Source of the DNA: Liopterus haemorrhoidalis
Taxonomy: Eukaryota > Arthropoda > Insecta > Coleoptera > Dytiscidae
NCBI GenBank assembly: GCA_963971575.1
Contig: OZ020622.1
Coordinates: 37,571,741 to 37,635,740 of the forward strand
Length of the DNA: 64,000 bases
Direction: 5' to 3'
Below the pieces are notes generated by a model, which worked only from the letters and a program-made list of their open reading frames with translations, made no database searches and had not been told where the DNA came from. A program made the position numbers and the translations under genes. Positions 11,440 through 22,886 of the stretch are shown one piece after another. How positions within the stretch are numbered: position 1 is the first letter of the stretch; each line of letters begins with the position of its first letter.

Positions 11440-11756
11440 ATAGACTGTGACCCAAATCAGTTCGACACCCCTGCTGTTGGATATTGATGTTTATATCAAA
11501 TAATAATTCTATTATTTGTTGATAAAAAAATGTAATTGTTAATCCAAGTATCAAAAACATTCACTTGATTTTTTCTGCGATAAATACATATTTATTTATA
11601 TTTTTCGCGGGGTATATTTTTGAAGTCTCAATATTTCTCTTACTTATGTTCAGTTCTCTAAATCAGCCGCTTAGCCACAATTTGTACCGAACGAACAGAC
11701 TCATGTGACGGAATAAAGATTTCTTGATTATACCTACGAAAACCTAAAAATAACAT
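11440..11756 (-). mobile_element. Old, diverged family-A Helentron-like fragment
   Basis: Retains the order of family-A landmarks (GTTAATCCA, cap near ATTTATTTATATTTTT, GCCGCTTAGCCACAATTTGTACCG, end AAAACCTAAAAA), but the microsatellite is reduced to a few bases. Confidence 0.6.
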
Positions 11757-12446
11757 GTAAATATGCATTTTCTGTTAATTTCAACACTAATCATAATAAA
11801 ATATAGCTTATTATTATTGTAAAATACATAAGTTATTTTGCTGTACGATTATGATAAATTTGTTAAATTTTCATTTCATTGGACCTTCAGAGTGGGCTTG
11901 TGCCCCCCCCCCCCCTCCTCTGTTGTTCAGTACAACTTATATCAGTCCTTTTTGTGTGTAAAATATCATAATTTCAAAAATACCTAAGAAGATATTGATA
12001 TTCACATTTATCTACATATTTGGAAAGTGATGTATTTTCACTTAAACAATAATTATGTCACTTTATCAAGAGTAGGCAATCTTAAAAAAAGTTTATATAT
12101 ACAAAAAAAAAAAAATGCCAATATTGTTAACAATGAAATAATTTAAAAAATAACTAATGTTGTGGTTAACAAATTTTATCATCAACTCTCCGAGCAGCGC
12201 CGTGTGATCTGCTGGTCCTGGGAGGGGCCCAGGCCCGTCGCCCCCCCCCTTGGCTGCTCCACTGAATAAATGTAAGAAGCCAACCGAATGCTGAATGTCT
12301 ACTACAATATTATTTGTATAATCACATTACGTAAAATGAACAGATTTTTGATAATCGTTGTTATTCGTTATTTGAGTGTTGACATATGGCAATAATATTC
12401 AGTTGATAAACGTTTGGATTTGTAACAATAACATCGTGTTTCGAAA

Positions 12447-13480
12447 ATGTAGAAATTCGAGCCAAAAAAGCATTATTTCCAGAAAGTTCTCATTTTCTGT
12501 TTTCATTTGAAGAAATCAGCCGCTGAAGCTCATCGAATGCTCGTAGAAGCTTATGGTGAAAGTGCTCCCACCGATAAATCAAACAGAGATTGGTTTCGAC
12601 GTTTCAAAAGTAATGATTTCAGTTTCGATGACAAACCTCGTCCAGGTCAACCGAAGAAGTTCGAGGACGAGGAATTGCAGGTACTAATCGATGAAAATCA
12701 GTGTCAATCGCCACATGAGCTCGCGCAATTGTTGAATGTTGATTGATCAACAATTCTGTGCGTTTGGCAGCCATGGGAAATATTTACAAAGAAGGAAGAT
12801 GGTTGCTGTACGAACTGAAAGAAAGAGACATCGAAAGACGCAAAACCATGTCTGAAATCTTGTTTGCCAGGCAAAAAAGAAACGGTTTTTTGCATCGTAT
12901 TGTGACTGAAGACAAAAAGTGGATATATTTCGATAATCTCAAACGAAGGAAATCCATTCACGACACAGGAAAACCATCCGCATCAACACCAAAGCGGAAT
13001 AATCATGGCAAGAAAGCAATGCTTTGTATATGGTGGGACTAGAAGGGTGTTGTGTATCATGAGCTATTAAAGCAGAGCCAAACCATCACTGCCAAACTTT
13101 ACCAACAATAATTGCTCCAATTCCAACAATAATGCCGTTTAAGCAACGCACTGAAGAATAAGCGGCTGGAATATGCAAAGAGACACGACAAAGTGATCCA
13201 CCAGCATGATAACGGTAGACCATATGTTGGAAAGATTGTGAAGGCCACCTTAGAAGCACTTGGCTGGGACGTTTTATCTCACCCGCCGTATTCACCAGAC
13301 ATTACTCCATCAGATTATCACTTGTTCAGATCGATGGCACACGGGATTTCGGGACAGCACTTGAACAATTATGAAGAAATGGCTCAATGGATGGATCGCT
13401 TCGAGGGACGAGTTTTTCGTTTTTTCGTCACGGAATACAACTGCCAGACAGATGGGAAAAAATAATAGCCTTGGAGCATC
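12447..13480 (+). pseudogene. Decayed mariner transposase (lineage 3)
   Basis: ATG at 12447 is followed at once by TAG. The frame then gives KFEPKKHYFQKVLIFCFHLK and continues through 12746. After a frameshift come RIVTEDKKWIYF (the usual TGDEKW has lost its Gly; Asp is present) and IHQHDNGRPY (second Asp). The third Asp is in SPDITPSDYHLFRSM. There are at least four stops or shifts. It resembles the cecropia/irritans-type mariners more than the Mos1-like copies. A GC-rich unrelated stretch follows from about 13480. Confidence 0.8.
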
Positions 13481-13698
13481 GGGGCTCCTGGAGCACCGGA
13501 GCCCGGGCCATATAGCTGTCTGCCTCTCCCCCTCTACCTGGGCCTGGTTATTAGAATAATTTTTAGTTCCTTTATGGAATGAACAGTAGGTATACCTACT
13601 GTTGCGAGAGTGCACTCTCTAGTGTATCAAATGTAACATATGTGTACTTCCCAGTATTAAAATAAATTAATGGTTAGGTGCAAAATAAATACTCATTT
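13481..13698. other. Unassigned, partly GC-rich
   Basis: 13480-13545 is unusually GC-rich (contains GGAGCCCGGGCC) and looks like the end of a hAT-type element, but no partner end was found. Confidence 0.3.
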
Positions 13699-13864
13699 GG
13701 CCATTTTCACCATCGTTGAATAAATTTATTTAACAAATTAAGTTGACAATATCGCATCGGTTTTAAACTATTAATGAAGAAATTAACATTGCTGTCAATA
13801 GAATGATGCGATATTGTTAACTTAAGTTGTTAAATAAATTTATTCAACGATGGTAAAACTGGCC
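13699..13864. mobile_element. Foldback MITE, 166 bp
   Basis: Arms of about 60 bases run GGCCATTTTCACCATCG inward and end with the complement CGATGGTAAAACTGGCC. The whole unit would fold into one hairpin. No clear target duplication. Confidence 0.65.
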
Positions 13865-14734
13865 GATTGTAAATTGTATTAACAGTTATAATTTATTGAT
13901 TTATTTATAAATATTAAATAAATATAATTTCAGGAATAACAGGAATTAGTTTATTTAATTTATTAATTTAATGAAGAATTTTAAGAAAATGGTTTTCTGC
14001 CATTTCGGCCAAACCAATTGCATCCTAAAGATAAGGGGTGACTAATAATTTTCGCCAATATTCGTCTTGTATTATCTACCACATCTTTTCCTCCTGACTT
14101 GAAGAGTGCCAACCTAAAGAAATCATACTTGTTAAAATAAATTCAATAATCAAATTTTATAAGCATTAATGCTATAAGCTGTTCAATTTTGTAAGAACAA
14201 ACTAGATCTGATTATTTTGGTGATTTTTATAGTGTATTACTGACTTTTAGAAACTTGGTTATATTGTAAAAAAAGCTTTACAGTTTTGGATTAAGTTTGT
14301 ATTATTTTAGGTTAGTATTATATTTACAAAATATTTAGGACGTCACTATTCAAAATGAAATATGACAAATTATATTTTTTAAATGACATATTTATAATCT
14401 TGTAACAGATTTATTAATAATTGAAACTAAACTAGAGACAAAACTAAAAATTAAACAATTTAACATGAAACAGTTTGTGTAAACTACGTCCTTAAATCTA
14501 ACAAAACATACACAAATCACAATAAAAAACTGTATAATGCGCTCACAAAACAATAACTTTTCAAATACACATCTTGACAAACTGTCCACCAACACGTCTC
14601 AACATGTAATGGCTAACCCTCCAAGGCCACGCCGTTAGGGCGTTTTATGACTAAGAACAATCAGACTTTTCAAATTATTACATTCAAAAAAAGTTTAGTT
14701 TTAAGTAAAAAGTATGAGTGAAGAAGAGACGATA
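13865..14734. other. AT-rich, no gene; trace of Harbinger-like sequence
   Basis: 14185-14255 resembles 60125-60195 (shared AAACNAGATCT, TATAGTGTATTA), so a relict of the same repeat is present. Otherwise nothing recognised. Confidence 0.35.
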
Positions 14735-15065
14735 CATCAATGGCCCATTGATGGCCCAGCTAACGGCCACCGAAACACCAGGGTACTGGCCCAGTGCGAA
14801 ATGCCAGCACTGGCCCATTACTTTCAATGCCGGGGAGTATGTACTTCAACAGTACTGGCCCGTATAAAAATGTTTGCTTGGATTAATACAAATAAGGAGT
14901 GCTTATAAAATGCTGGTAAAGTACTTCGTATAGACGGAGTGCGAAATACAAATGTGAAGTACATTATTAATACTGGCGTTGCACTTACTTTTGGTGCCAG
15001 CAATTTACCAGCAGTAAAAGCAGTTTGCCGGTATTCGGCCGTTAGTTGAATGTTTGCTGGGTAAG
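14735..15065. repeat. Unexplained TGGCCC-rich repeat block
   Basis: Compositionally distinct from its surroundings. TACTGGCCCAGT, GCACTGGCCCAT and GTACTGGCCCGT recur, and CTAACGGCC near 14760 faces GGCCGTTAG near 15040. It could be an element with palindromic subterminal motifs. No ORF of substance; family not recognised. Confidence 0.4.
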
Positions 15066-15879
15066 TATTGTTTTGATAGCTATCATGGTAAACGTCTGTC
15101 AACGAATTTATTTTATAAAACTTCATTATCATTTTTTAAATTTACCAGAAGGCACCTGGGTGTTTAATATGATTCTTCCTTCTTAATTTAATTTTTATTT
15201 ATGTAAGTATATATTTCTTAATTCTACTGCAACGGAGTCTTCGTCATTGGTCATCATACGTGTTTGAACCAGCCTCCTTTTTAAACACATTTTAGTTAAA
15301 ACATCAAAATTAAAGAGCTACTCAAAATCGTGCAAACTTAATAGCTATGTAATTCCGGAAATAATTTGTAGCACTACATCAAATTAATATGGTTGTAGTG
15401 CTGCATTCTTCCTCGTCCCAGTTGTTACTTAATTCCTTAACAACAGAGTATTATAGCACCTCGGTAAGAGCGATCAGGGAAAGAGAAAGGTGGGGAAGGA
15501 AAGGTGAGGTGCAGCGATGATGCGCTAAATGCAAAGAGATAAATGTACCGAGCTAATAAGAGAGTCGAGCTGTGAACACCTTGCAATAGTACATGCTGTT
15601 GTTAAAATGCGATTAGCAGCTCGTACCTCAAACTTTTAAACAGGGGTATTCAACATTTTATATTTATTAGTTACGAGTTATTGGTAATGGATGATAGCTT
15701 TTTTTACACTATAAAACGTGATGACTTGTTATGAATGCAATAACTCATAATAATGAAATAATTGCTCTAGTTGCTCAGGTTGTATCAAGATAGATAGAAC
15801 AGGATTTTTATCGAAGACGTCATGTGAGAAAAAAACATGTTTTTTATTATATTTTGCGTATGGATACATTAGTACTATA
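15066..15879. other. No gene recognised
   Basis: Moderately AT-rich. A purine-rich stretch lies at 15470-15520. No transposon ends were paired. Confidence 0.4.
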
Positions 15880-15881
15880 TA

Positions 15882-17172
15882 CCAGGTCTACAAGTATGAA
15901 ATGCGGATTTTTTTCAAACTTGCCGCGCAAACAGAGTGTATAGTTCATAGTTTCAACACATATGGCGTTTTGTTAAGTTATCATTAAGTGTCAAATGCGT
16001 ATAGGTTATAATTTGAAAAGTGATCATATAGTTTTGTTTTACCGTGTTAAAAATGTCAAATTTTGTGCCAAATAAAGAGCATTCGCGGACAGTACTACTG
16101 TTTTGTTTTCATTTGAAAAAAACTGCTGCTGAATCATACCGACTGCTTCGAGAAGCTTATGGTGAATATGCTCCATCGCAAGATACGTGTGAACGATGGT
16201 TTTGGGGTTTCAAAAGTGGTGACTTTGATCTTACAGGCAAAGAACATGGAAAACCTCCAAAAAAATATGAAGATACAAAATTGGAAACATTGCTACAGGA
16301 AGACGATAGTCAATCACAAAAACAACTAGCAGAGCAGTTAGGCGTTAGTCAACAAGCTGTTTCCAATCGCCTACGAGAGATGGGTAAGATCCAGAAAGTC
16401 GGCAGATGGGTTCCACATGCATTGAATGAGAGGCAGATGGAAAAACGCAAAAACACTTGTGATATTTTGCTTGCACGATACAAAAGAAAGTCTTTTTTGC
16501 ATCGTATCATTACTGGCGATGAAAAATGGTTTTATTTTGAAAATCCCAAACGCAACAAATCATGGGTGAACCCAGGCTCACCATCCACATCAACTGCAAG
16601 ACCGAATCGCTTTGGCAAAAAGACAATGCTCTGTACTTGGTGGGACCAAAAGGGTGTGGTCTATTATGAATTGTTAAAACCTGGTGAAACAGTTAATACC
16701 CAACGCTACCAACAACAACTGATCGAATTGAACAATTCGCTGCTCATAAAACGACCAGAATACGAAAGAAGACAGCACAAGGTAATCTTTCTTCACGATA
16801 ACGTTCCATCACATAAGGCAAAAGCAGTTTGCAACCCATTGGAGGCACTCAAGTGGGAAGTGCTACCCCATGCCGCTTACTCACCAGACTTGGCCCCTTC
16901 AGATTACAACTTGTTCGCATCGATGGGTCACGCACTTGCCGAGCAGCACTTTTGTTCATATGAAAATGTGAAAGAATGGCTAGATGAATGGTTTGCGGGG
17001 AAAGGGGAAGAATTCTACTGGCGAGGTATTCACAAATTGCCTGAAAGATGGGAAAAATGTATAACTTCTAATGGAGCATACTTTGAATAAATAAACTTTT
17101 ACTGTTCTATTGAGTTTAAGGTGTTTTATTAAAAAAAAAAAAAAAAACCGAATTTCAAACTTGTAGACCTGA
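15882..17172 (+). mobile_element. Mos1-like mariner, apparently full length (copy 1)
   Basis: TA at 15880-15881 and 17173-17174. Ends are CCAGGTCTACAAGTATGAAA and the complement of TTCAAACTTGTAGACCTGA, matching the CCAGGT-start ends of mauritiana-subfamily mariners. The 1291-bp element holds one uninterrupted transposase. A poly-A run (about 17130-17147) lies before the 3' end. A second copy is at 45425-46700. Confidence 0.92.
16053..17090 (+). CDS. Mariner (Mos1-like) transposase, intact ORF
   Basis: 345 codons, the length of Mos1. The ATG at 16053 (MSNFVPNKEH) was chosen over the in-frame ATG at 16044 because it matches the family start. Two N-terminal helix-turn-helix regions bind the element ends (residues 1-112, including QLGVSQQAVSNRLREMGK). 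The linker WVPHALNE follows. The DDE/D core has Asp156 in TGDEKW, Asp249 in FLHDN and Asp284 in APSDY, with 34 residues between the last two (D,D34D). Odd changes compared with copy 2: Trp-Gly in place of Arg-Arg after RWF, and Val next to HDN in place of Ala. Cut-and-paste DNA transposase acting at TA; activity unproven. Confidence 0.93.
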   Translation: MSNFVPNKEHSRTVLLFCFHLKKTAAESYRLLREAYGEYAPSQDTCERWFWGFKSGDFDLTGKEHGKPPKKYEDTKLETLLQEDDSQSQKQLAEQLGVSQQAVSNRLREMGKIQKVGRWVPHALNERQMEKRKNTCDILLARYKRKSFLHRIITGDEKWFYFENPKRNKSWVNPGSPSTSTARPNRFGKKTMLCTWWDQKGVVYYELLKPGETVNTQRYQQQLIELNNSLLIKRPEYERRQHKVIFLHDNVPSHKAKAVCNPLEALKWEVLPHAAYSPDLAPSDYNLFASMGHALAEQHFCSYENVKEWLDEWFAGKGEEFYWRGIHKLPERWEKCITSNGAYFE

Positions 17173-17473
17173 TAGATGCATTAACAAAAATAAATTAAAT
17201 AAACAAAAATAAAAGAAAAATATAGTTAACAAAAATATAAAATAATAATAAAAAATCAGCTGTGGCCACCACAAGACCGACCGCCATCATAAAGTACTTG
17301 TATAAAATACATTCTAGCAGTATAGAGTAGAAATAACTTGGCCTAATATTTTCTAACAGAGATATTATTTATCAGACCAACGGCCAATAAAACAATAAAT
17401 AAAAAAAAAAAAATTATTTATCATGACCATGGAAACGTTACATGTAAGTATGAAAAAATTGAGACAGACTGGG

Positions 17474-17706
17474 CGGGGTTATGCAATTTTCAAAATATTA
17501 ATGAACCTTGCTATATAAAAAAAAAAAAAAAATACTGCACATATTTAGAAACCTAAATAATGGTATTAACCATTCGAATTAAAATTAACAAAAACAATAT
17601 TTTTACATAAAATTTATTTTGGCATCCCAAATAATCATCATTCACTTACTCAAACCTGCAAGACCCTGAAATGTGTGAAAATTCACACTTCACATCAATT
17701 TTTTAA
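17474..17706 (+). mobile_element. Family-A Helentron-like 3' end fragment
   Basis: Contains ATGAACCTTGCTATATA, the hairpin GTGTGAAAATTCACAC (17676-17691) and the CATCAATTTTTT end. The 5' half is missing. Confidence 0.7.
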
Positions 17707-17968
17707 TTTTCAATTTTTGTACTTTTCGACAATTTTATTTGATGGCCTATTAATAAAGTTGTGTGCTAGACACTAAATCTTCAATTTTTTTCTAAACTAT
17801 TTAAAGTCTGAGGATTTCAAAAATTCAAACCGCAGGTCTCTATCTCTTACCGTTTTTGAGATATGATTGTTTGGAAAATTAAAGTTGGCATTCCCATATT
17901 TAAAAACATGATAAATACATAATAATATTAAAAAAAAAAAAATAATAAAATAACGTAAACCTATGTTT

Positions 17969-17999
<31 letters not shown>

Positions 18000-19521
18000 G
18001 TTTATTTATTTATCTAATGCTAGTAAGATCCATATTAACAAACATAAATATATAAACATAATAATAAACATTCAAACCAAATTTAATCCTTATTTTGTCA
18101 ATTTAAACCATTATTTGTCCACTTAGTTCATGCAAAACGTGATTTTTGTCAAATTTTAATATCGATTTTTCGTAATTTAGCGCTTTAAAATTTTAATAAC
18201 ATATTTGAATTAATTGTTTGGGACCTTAAAAATAAGTAGGTCGTAAAATTAGGTTCCAAACTTGTTGCAAATTGGTTTGTAATGTTTTCTACAATAATTT
18301 CAAAACTGTATTACTGTGATAAATCATATTTTGAATGTTATCTTCTCAAATATTTTTAATATCAGCCCTGCCTACTAAATCCTGTAAACTATGAAAGTTC
18401 ACAGTTTATATATTTTTTCAGATAAACAGGTTTCGTCGCATAATTGTTTACGTAATTCCTGTTAATGATATAATAATAAAATTTCCTTATCAACTTATTT
18501 AAGAGGATTAATTATTTTTTGAATCCCATACTAATTCATTTGTGGTTAACAAAACATCGAGATAACATTAAAATGTCTTTCTTATAAATTCTAAGTTATT
18601 TTTGTACGTATTTTAACATTGAATATATTGGGTCTCGTGAAAGTGTAGTTATTTTTGGAAATTTGGGTATTAAATCAAAAACTATATCTCAAAAATGGTA
18701 AGTAATAGAGACATAAGGTTTAAATCTTTAAAATATTTAGTTTTACGATGTTTTTTCTGTAATATTTGGTCCGTAATGACCTAAAACTAATTGGTAAAAT
18801 TTTATTTTGTAATTTTAAAAATTCATATCTCAAAAAAGGTAAGACATAGAGATTTCAGGTTTGAATTTTTGGAATTCTCACACCTTGTTTTGTTAAGAAA
18901 AAATTAATGTTTGGTCCGTAATGACCTAAAACTATTGAAAATTTTGATTTTTTGTAATTTTAAAAATTCATATCTCAAAAAAGGTAAGAAATAGAGACTT
19001 GAGGTTTGAATTTTTGGAATGCTCACACCTTTTTTTGTCTAGAAAAATATAATGTTTGGTCTGTAATGACCTAAAACTATTAGGGAAAATTTGGTTTTTT
19101 TTTTTGTAATTTAAAAAAAATCATATCTCATAAAAGGTAAGAAATAGAGACTTGAGGTTTGAATTTTTGGAATTCTCACACTTTGTTTTGTCTAGAAAAA
19201 ATTAATGTTTGGTCCGTAATGACCTAAAACTATTGAAAATTTTGATTTTTTGTAATTTTAAAAATTCATATCTCAAAAAAGGTAATAAATAGAGACTTGA
19301 GGTTTGAATTTTTGGAATGCTCACACCGTTTTTTGTCTAGAAAAATATAATGTTTGGTCTGTAATGACCTAAAACTATTAGGGAAAATTTTGATTTTTTT
19401 TTTGGAATTTAAAAAAAATCATATCTCATAAAAGGTAAGAAATAGAGACTTGAGGTTTGAATTTTTGGAATTCTCACACTTTGTTTTGTCTAGAAAAAAT
19501 TAATGTTTGGTCCGTAATGAC

Positions 19522-20531
19522 TAGAGATGGGAATTTCGGCTCAGTTTGCGGAACCGGATCAGTGGAGGTCGTTCAGTTTGTTGAGCCGGTTCATTGATCC
19601 GGCTCAGTGATCCGGTTAAGTAAACATGTCTCCGAAACACAGGACGGTCGTTAGTTCGTAGGTAGAAAGTCGCTTAGAGCCGGTTCTTGCAATATATAAA
19701 CTGTAAATATGATCCCGAGACACAGGTCGGTCGGTTGTTCGGTCGTAGGTAGAACGTCGTTTACACCCGGCTCTTGCTTAGAGCCGATTCTTGCAATATA
19801 TGAACTGTAAACATGATCCCGAGACGCAGGTCGGTCGGTCATTCGGTCGTAGGTAGAATGTCGCTTAGAACCGACTCTTGCTCAGAGCCGGTTCTTGTAA
19901 ACATGATCCCGAGACACAGGTCGGTCGGTCGTTCGGTAGAACGTCGCTTAGAGCTTAGAGGTAGAACGTCGCTTAGAGCCGACTCTTGCTTAGCGCCGGT
20001 TCTTTTAAACATGATCCCGAGACACAGGTCAGTCAGTTGCCGGTCGTCCGGTCGTAGGTAGAACGTCGCTTAGCCCCGACTCTTATCTAACATTTTTGAA
20101 ACAAGCAATTCACTTTATGTAGCTACTGTATTTTAAACCAGATGTGTTAAGTTTATGGCGATGTTTATTGCCCTTATAAATCGGACATCTGGGATTTGGG
20201 CAATATTTTTAATATTTTTATATAGTATGGTTGTAAGAAAATACAGACTAACCCTATTAGTTTCAAATAAAGTGCCCTACAAATTGATGACAAAATACAC
20301 TTTATGATAATACATTACAAGCCAAGTTCTCGCGAAGTTCAACATGACATCGATCCAGATCCGGATCACTCCGGTCACTGTTCACAATCGCCCGACCAAT
20401 CGTATCCTTGAAACTTGAAACTATACAGTGAGCCGTGAGCCGGCTCATTTCAATTTGGTGAACCGTGTCACTTCGGTCAGTGTACTGAGCCGGCTCAGTG
20501 AGCCGGTTCGTTCATGAACGACCCATCTCTA
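19522..20531. mobile_element. Non-autonomous hAT in the satellite
   Basis: Ends are TAGAGATGGG and CCCATCTCTA. Identical 8-bp duplication GTAATGAC (19514-19521, 20532-20539), which is part of the satellite unit. Subterminal GAGCCGG/CCGGCTC motifs occur at both ends. It contains a minisatellite (19630-20090); the short ORFs over it are artefacts. Confidence 0.88.
19630..20090. repeat. Minisatellite inside hAT
   Basis: About five imperfect units of roughly 85-115 bases, each with ATGATCCCGAGACACAGGTC and GTAGAACGTCGCTTAGA. Confidence 0.85.
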
Positions 20532-20982
20532 GTAATGACCTAAAACTATTAGGGAAAATTTTGATTTTAATGGAATTTAAAAAAATCTTATCTCAAAAAA
20601 GGTAAGAGTAGACTTGAGGTTTAAGTTTTTGGAATTCTCACATCTTATTTTGCCTAGAAAAAATTAATTTTGGTCCGTAATGACCTAAAACTATTAGGGA
20701 AAAATTTGGAAAAATTTTTGGAAATTTTTCGTTTTATCAAAAAACGTCTCAAATAAAAGTTATTAGTTATTGCATTTATAGCAACTTTTGTTTAATAAAT
20801 TTTTTCGAAATATTTTTCTGTTGCAAAATATTCGCAAAAATCTTAAAATCGACAAGAGTAAACTCCCATTTCTAGTCAACCGATTTTTACCAAAAGTTGA
20901 TCAACTCGTGTCATTGATGTCAAAAGCAAAAATATGCAGTTTCATAAAAATCCTTTTAGCCGAATTTGCTCTGCACGTGTAC

Positions 20983-21062
<80 letters not shown>

Positions 21063-21210
21063 GGACGGACGGATAGACAGACATCATGCTAAAAATAGTC
21101 AAAACGTTATGTAGGGACCTCAATTCGTGAAGATCCATCGAAATCTCGAAATGTCAAAATCGGTATTATCACAATACCTCCCTTATATATGTTGACGATC
21201 GGTAAAAATG

Positions 21211-21941
21211 TATATATAAGCCCACAGCGGCATTAAAAAAGTTTTTTGGCAACCGAGGATGGACACTGAGATTCCCGGGTACGGTCTGAGATGGAACTCA
21301 TGCTACATCGAAACAATCGCGTCGCTCATAAAATAAAGTTGGTTGGTTTTAATCGCTGCGATTATTTAGTCGCATGTGGGCCCACACCTACTGAAAATAA
21401 TCTGTTTTTACAACTAAACAATCGCACGACTGAAAATAGCAAGTGAACGCCTGGTCTAAACTCAAGTGTATTATTTTTATCGACTATAAAACACAATCTC
21501 AGTTTCAACCTCGGTTCATCAAATAAGGTAAGTTCAAATCATTATTACTTATCAAATAGTTTAATTTAAATAAACTGTAGATATATATAGACGATCAAAG
21601 CCAGTCCTTGAATTCCAATAATAATAACCATCAAAACGATATGATTTTAAATGTTGACCATTTGTTGCAAGGTGTAAGGTGAGGTTACGGCAATATCACG
21701 GCTGTAAAACTATCGACAGTGGGAGTCGTAATCGCCGTGTAAGTAAATGTAAAACATCTTTAATATCACACATATCGGGTTGCACTTTAAATGCATCGAT
21801 ACGTATTTGTTCAACGTAAACTGTTGGTGTTGTATAAATATGTATCAGAGGGGGATTGCTGGACATTTATGCCTAGTAATCTGTTAAAAAAATTGTTTTT
21901 ACGAGGACGATTCCAAAATATTATATTAAAACACAAGTTTC
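21211..21941. other. Unassigned, no ORF
   Basis: 21211-21480 is less AT-rich than its surroundings, with a TATATATAAG box at 21211-21221. It could be a promoter or an LTR-like piece, but nothing supports either firmly. Confidence 0.3.
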
Positions 21942-21999
21942 ATAAGGCATGATTTTGCCGCACGCGCCTATGTTAGACAAGTGCGGCAAAGGGCCTTAT
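21942..21999. repeat. Imperfect hairpin
   Basis: ATAAGGC...TTTTGCCGCAC faces GTGCGGCAAAGGGCCTTAT across a 17-base loop. It may be a transposon terminus. Confidence 0.55.
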
Positions 22000-22215
22000 T
22001 AAAGGGCAAGTTTTTTATACTATTTTTTCTATTTTGCCATTTATTCTTTAATTTGATAAATTTGTATTAATAGCAAACAGTATCATTTTATGCAAATTTG
22101 TTATATGTTCGTATCACTGATTTGTTGTTTTGAAATGTGCTGTCAGCTGTCAATTGAGTTTTTGTTTTCTGCAACATGGCGAACGTGTAATTATATTTTA
22201 GTGAAAAATTTGAAC

Positions 22216-22320
22216 ATGTCTGAAGAAGATATTCATTGTCCACCCGAATTACGGGAAATTGTAGTAAATACCTTGAAAAATTTACTTCCCCGGAAGTCAA
22301 GCATACGACAGAGAATATAA
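22216..22320 (+). pseudogene. Possible tyrosine-recombinase N-terminal fragment
   Basis: The 34-residue frame starts MSEEDIHCPPELREIVVNTL and ends with LLPRKSS. It loosely resembles the MSE...LLPEKS opening of Crypton-like or other tyrosine-recombinase element proteins. Nothing downstream supports a catalytic domain. Low certainty. Confidence 0.25.
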
Positions 22321-22886
22321 CTTATTTAGGAAAGGTTCATAGAACACCACTATAATATTTGGGGGGGGGGGGGTAGAAGTAATCATACACCCCCTCCTGG
22401 CGTTGATGGATCTACGACCCAATTTCAGAAATAATCTCCGCAAGAGGGATAGTTAAAAGAAAATAAAAAATAATAAACATGAATTGGGGGGGTTACACAC
22501 CGCAAAATATGCGGAGTCTTCAATGGTAGGGAATTTTATAAAGGGGGTGAAGAAACACGTTAAAAACCCTGAATTATGAAGCCCTGAGGCGCTAGGGCCA
22601 AAAAACTAAAAATTTTCAATCTTTTCAAGAAAAACTACAGAAAAAGTTAGCCAAAAATCATAAGTCCACGAATATATTAGGTTAATTTGGCAGCATCTGA
22701 ATTTGACATTTCATTCAGTGTTACCAACCTCCAATAAATAAAATTAGGGTGTTGAAATGGACCTTCTTATAGCACTCAAATGAGTGTTGAAATGAGTGTC
22801 TTATAAACGCAAAGTAGAAAAAAATATTTTTGGTATTCTTTCGTATAACTTCGAATTTTACCTTTCGGCAAAATTAAAAACTTGCA
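22321..22886. other. No gene recognised
   Basis: Contains a G-run (22362-22373) and GC-richer scraps. No paired ends. Confidence 0.35.

Larger units (their letters stand above)
10263..12264. mobile_element. hAT element (~2.0 kb) carrying Helentron-like insertions
   Basis: Starts CATTGGCGCAGCC and ends GGCTGCTCCACTG. The flanking octamers AATAAGTG and AATAAATG differ at one base. Both ends are GC-rich while the interior is AT-rich, because it holds two Helentron-like copies. No transposase was found. Confidence 0.7.
10213..12400 (-). mobile_element. Family-A-like Helentron 3' end, split by hAT
   Basis: 10213-10262 has the family-A hairpin and subterminal motif. After the hAT is removed it continues at 12273 (TAAGAAGCCAACC...), matching the sequence order of the related fragment at 41944-42110. 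The 5' half is absent. Confidence 0.6.
17813..20700. repeat. ~148-bp satellite array
   Basis: Six or seven units, each with TTGGTCCGTAATGACCTAAA, CATATCTCAAAAAAGGTAAG and GGTTTGAATTTTTGGAATTC, spaced 145-150 bases from about 18640 to 19520 and resuming at 20540-20700. One partial unit at 17813-17873 is inverted relative to the rest. The hAT at 19522-20531 splits one unit. Confidence 0.85.
17251..21210 (-). mobile_element. Helentron-like family B copy, greatly expanded
   Basis: The 3' end lies at 17251 (AAAAATCAGCTGTGGCCACC, with hairpin) and the 5' end at 21210 (TTTTTACCGATCGTC on the minus strand). The usual ~650-bp body is split after 17467. Between the halves lie a family-A 3' end fragment (17474-17706), unassigned sequence, an inverted satellite unit, a satellite array and a hAT. 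The 5' half (20735-21210) keeps the (GACA)n tract at 20990-21080. Confidence 0.65.

Noticed and set aside
19651..20061. ORFs of 63-82 residues within the hAT minisatellite
   Set aside because: They follow the tandem unit in two strands and have no domain.
18640..20700. Regular spacing suggested a CRISPR-like array
   Set aside because: Units are contiguous 145-150-bp satellite copies with no short conserved repeats separated by unique spacers, in eukaryotic DNA.
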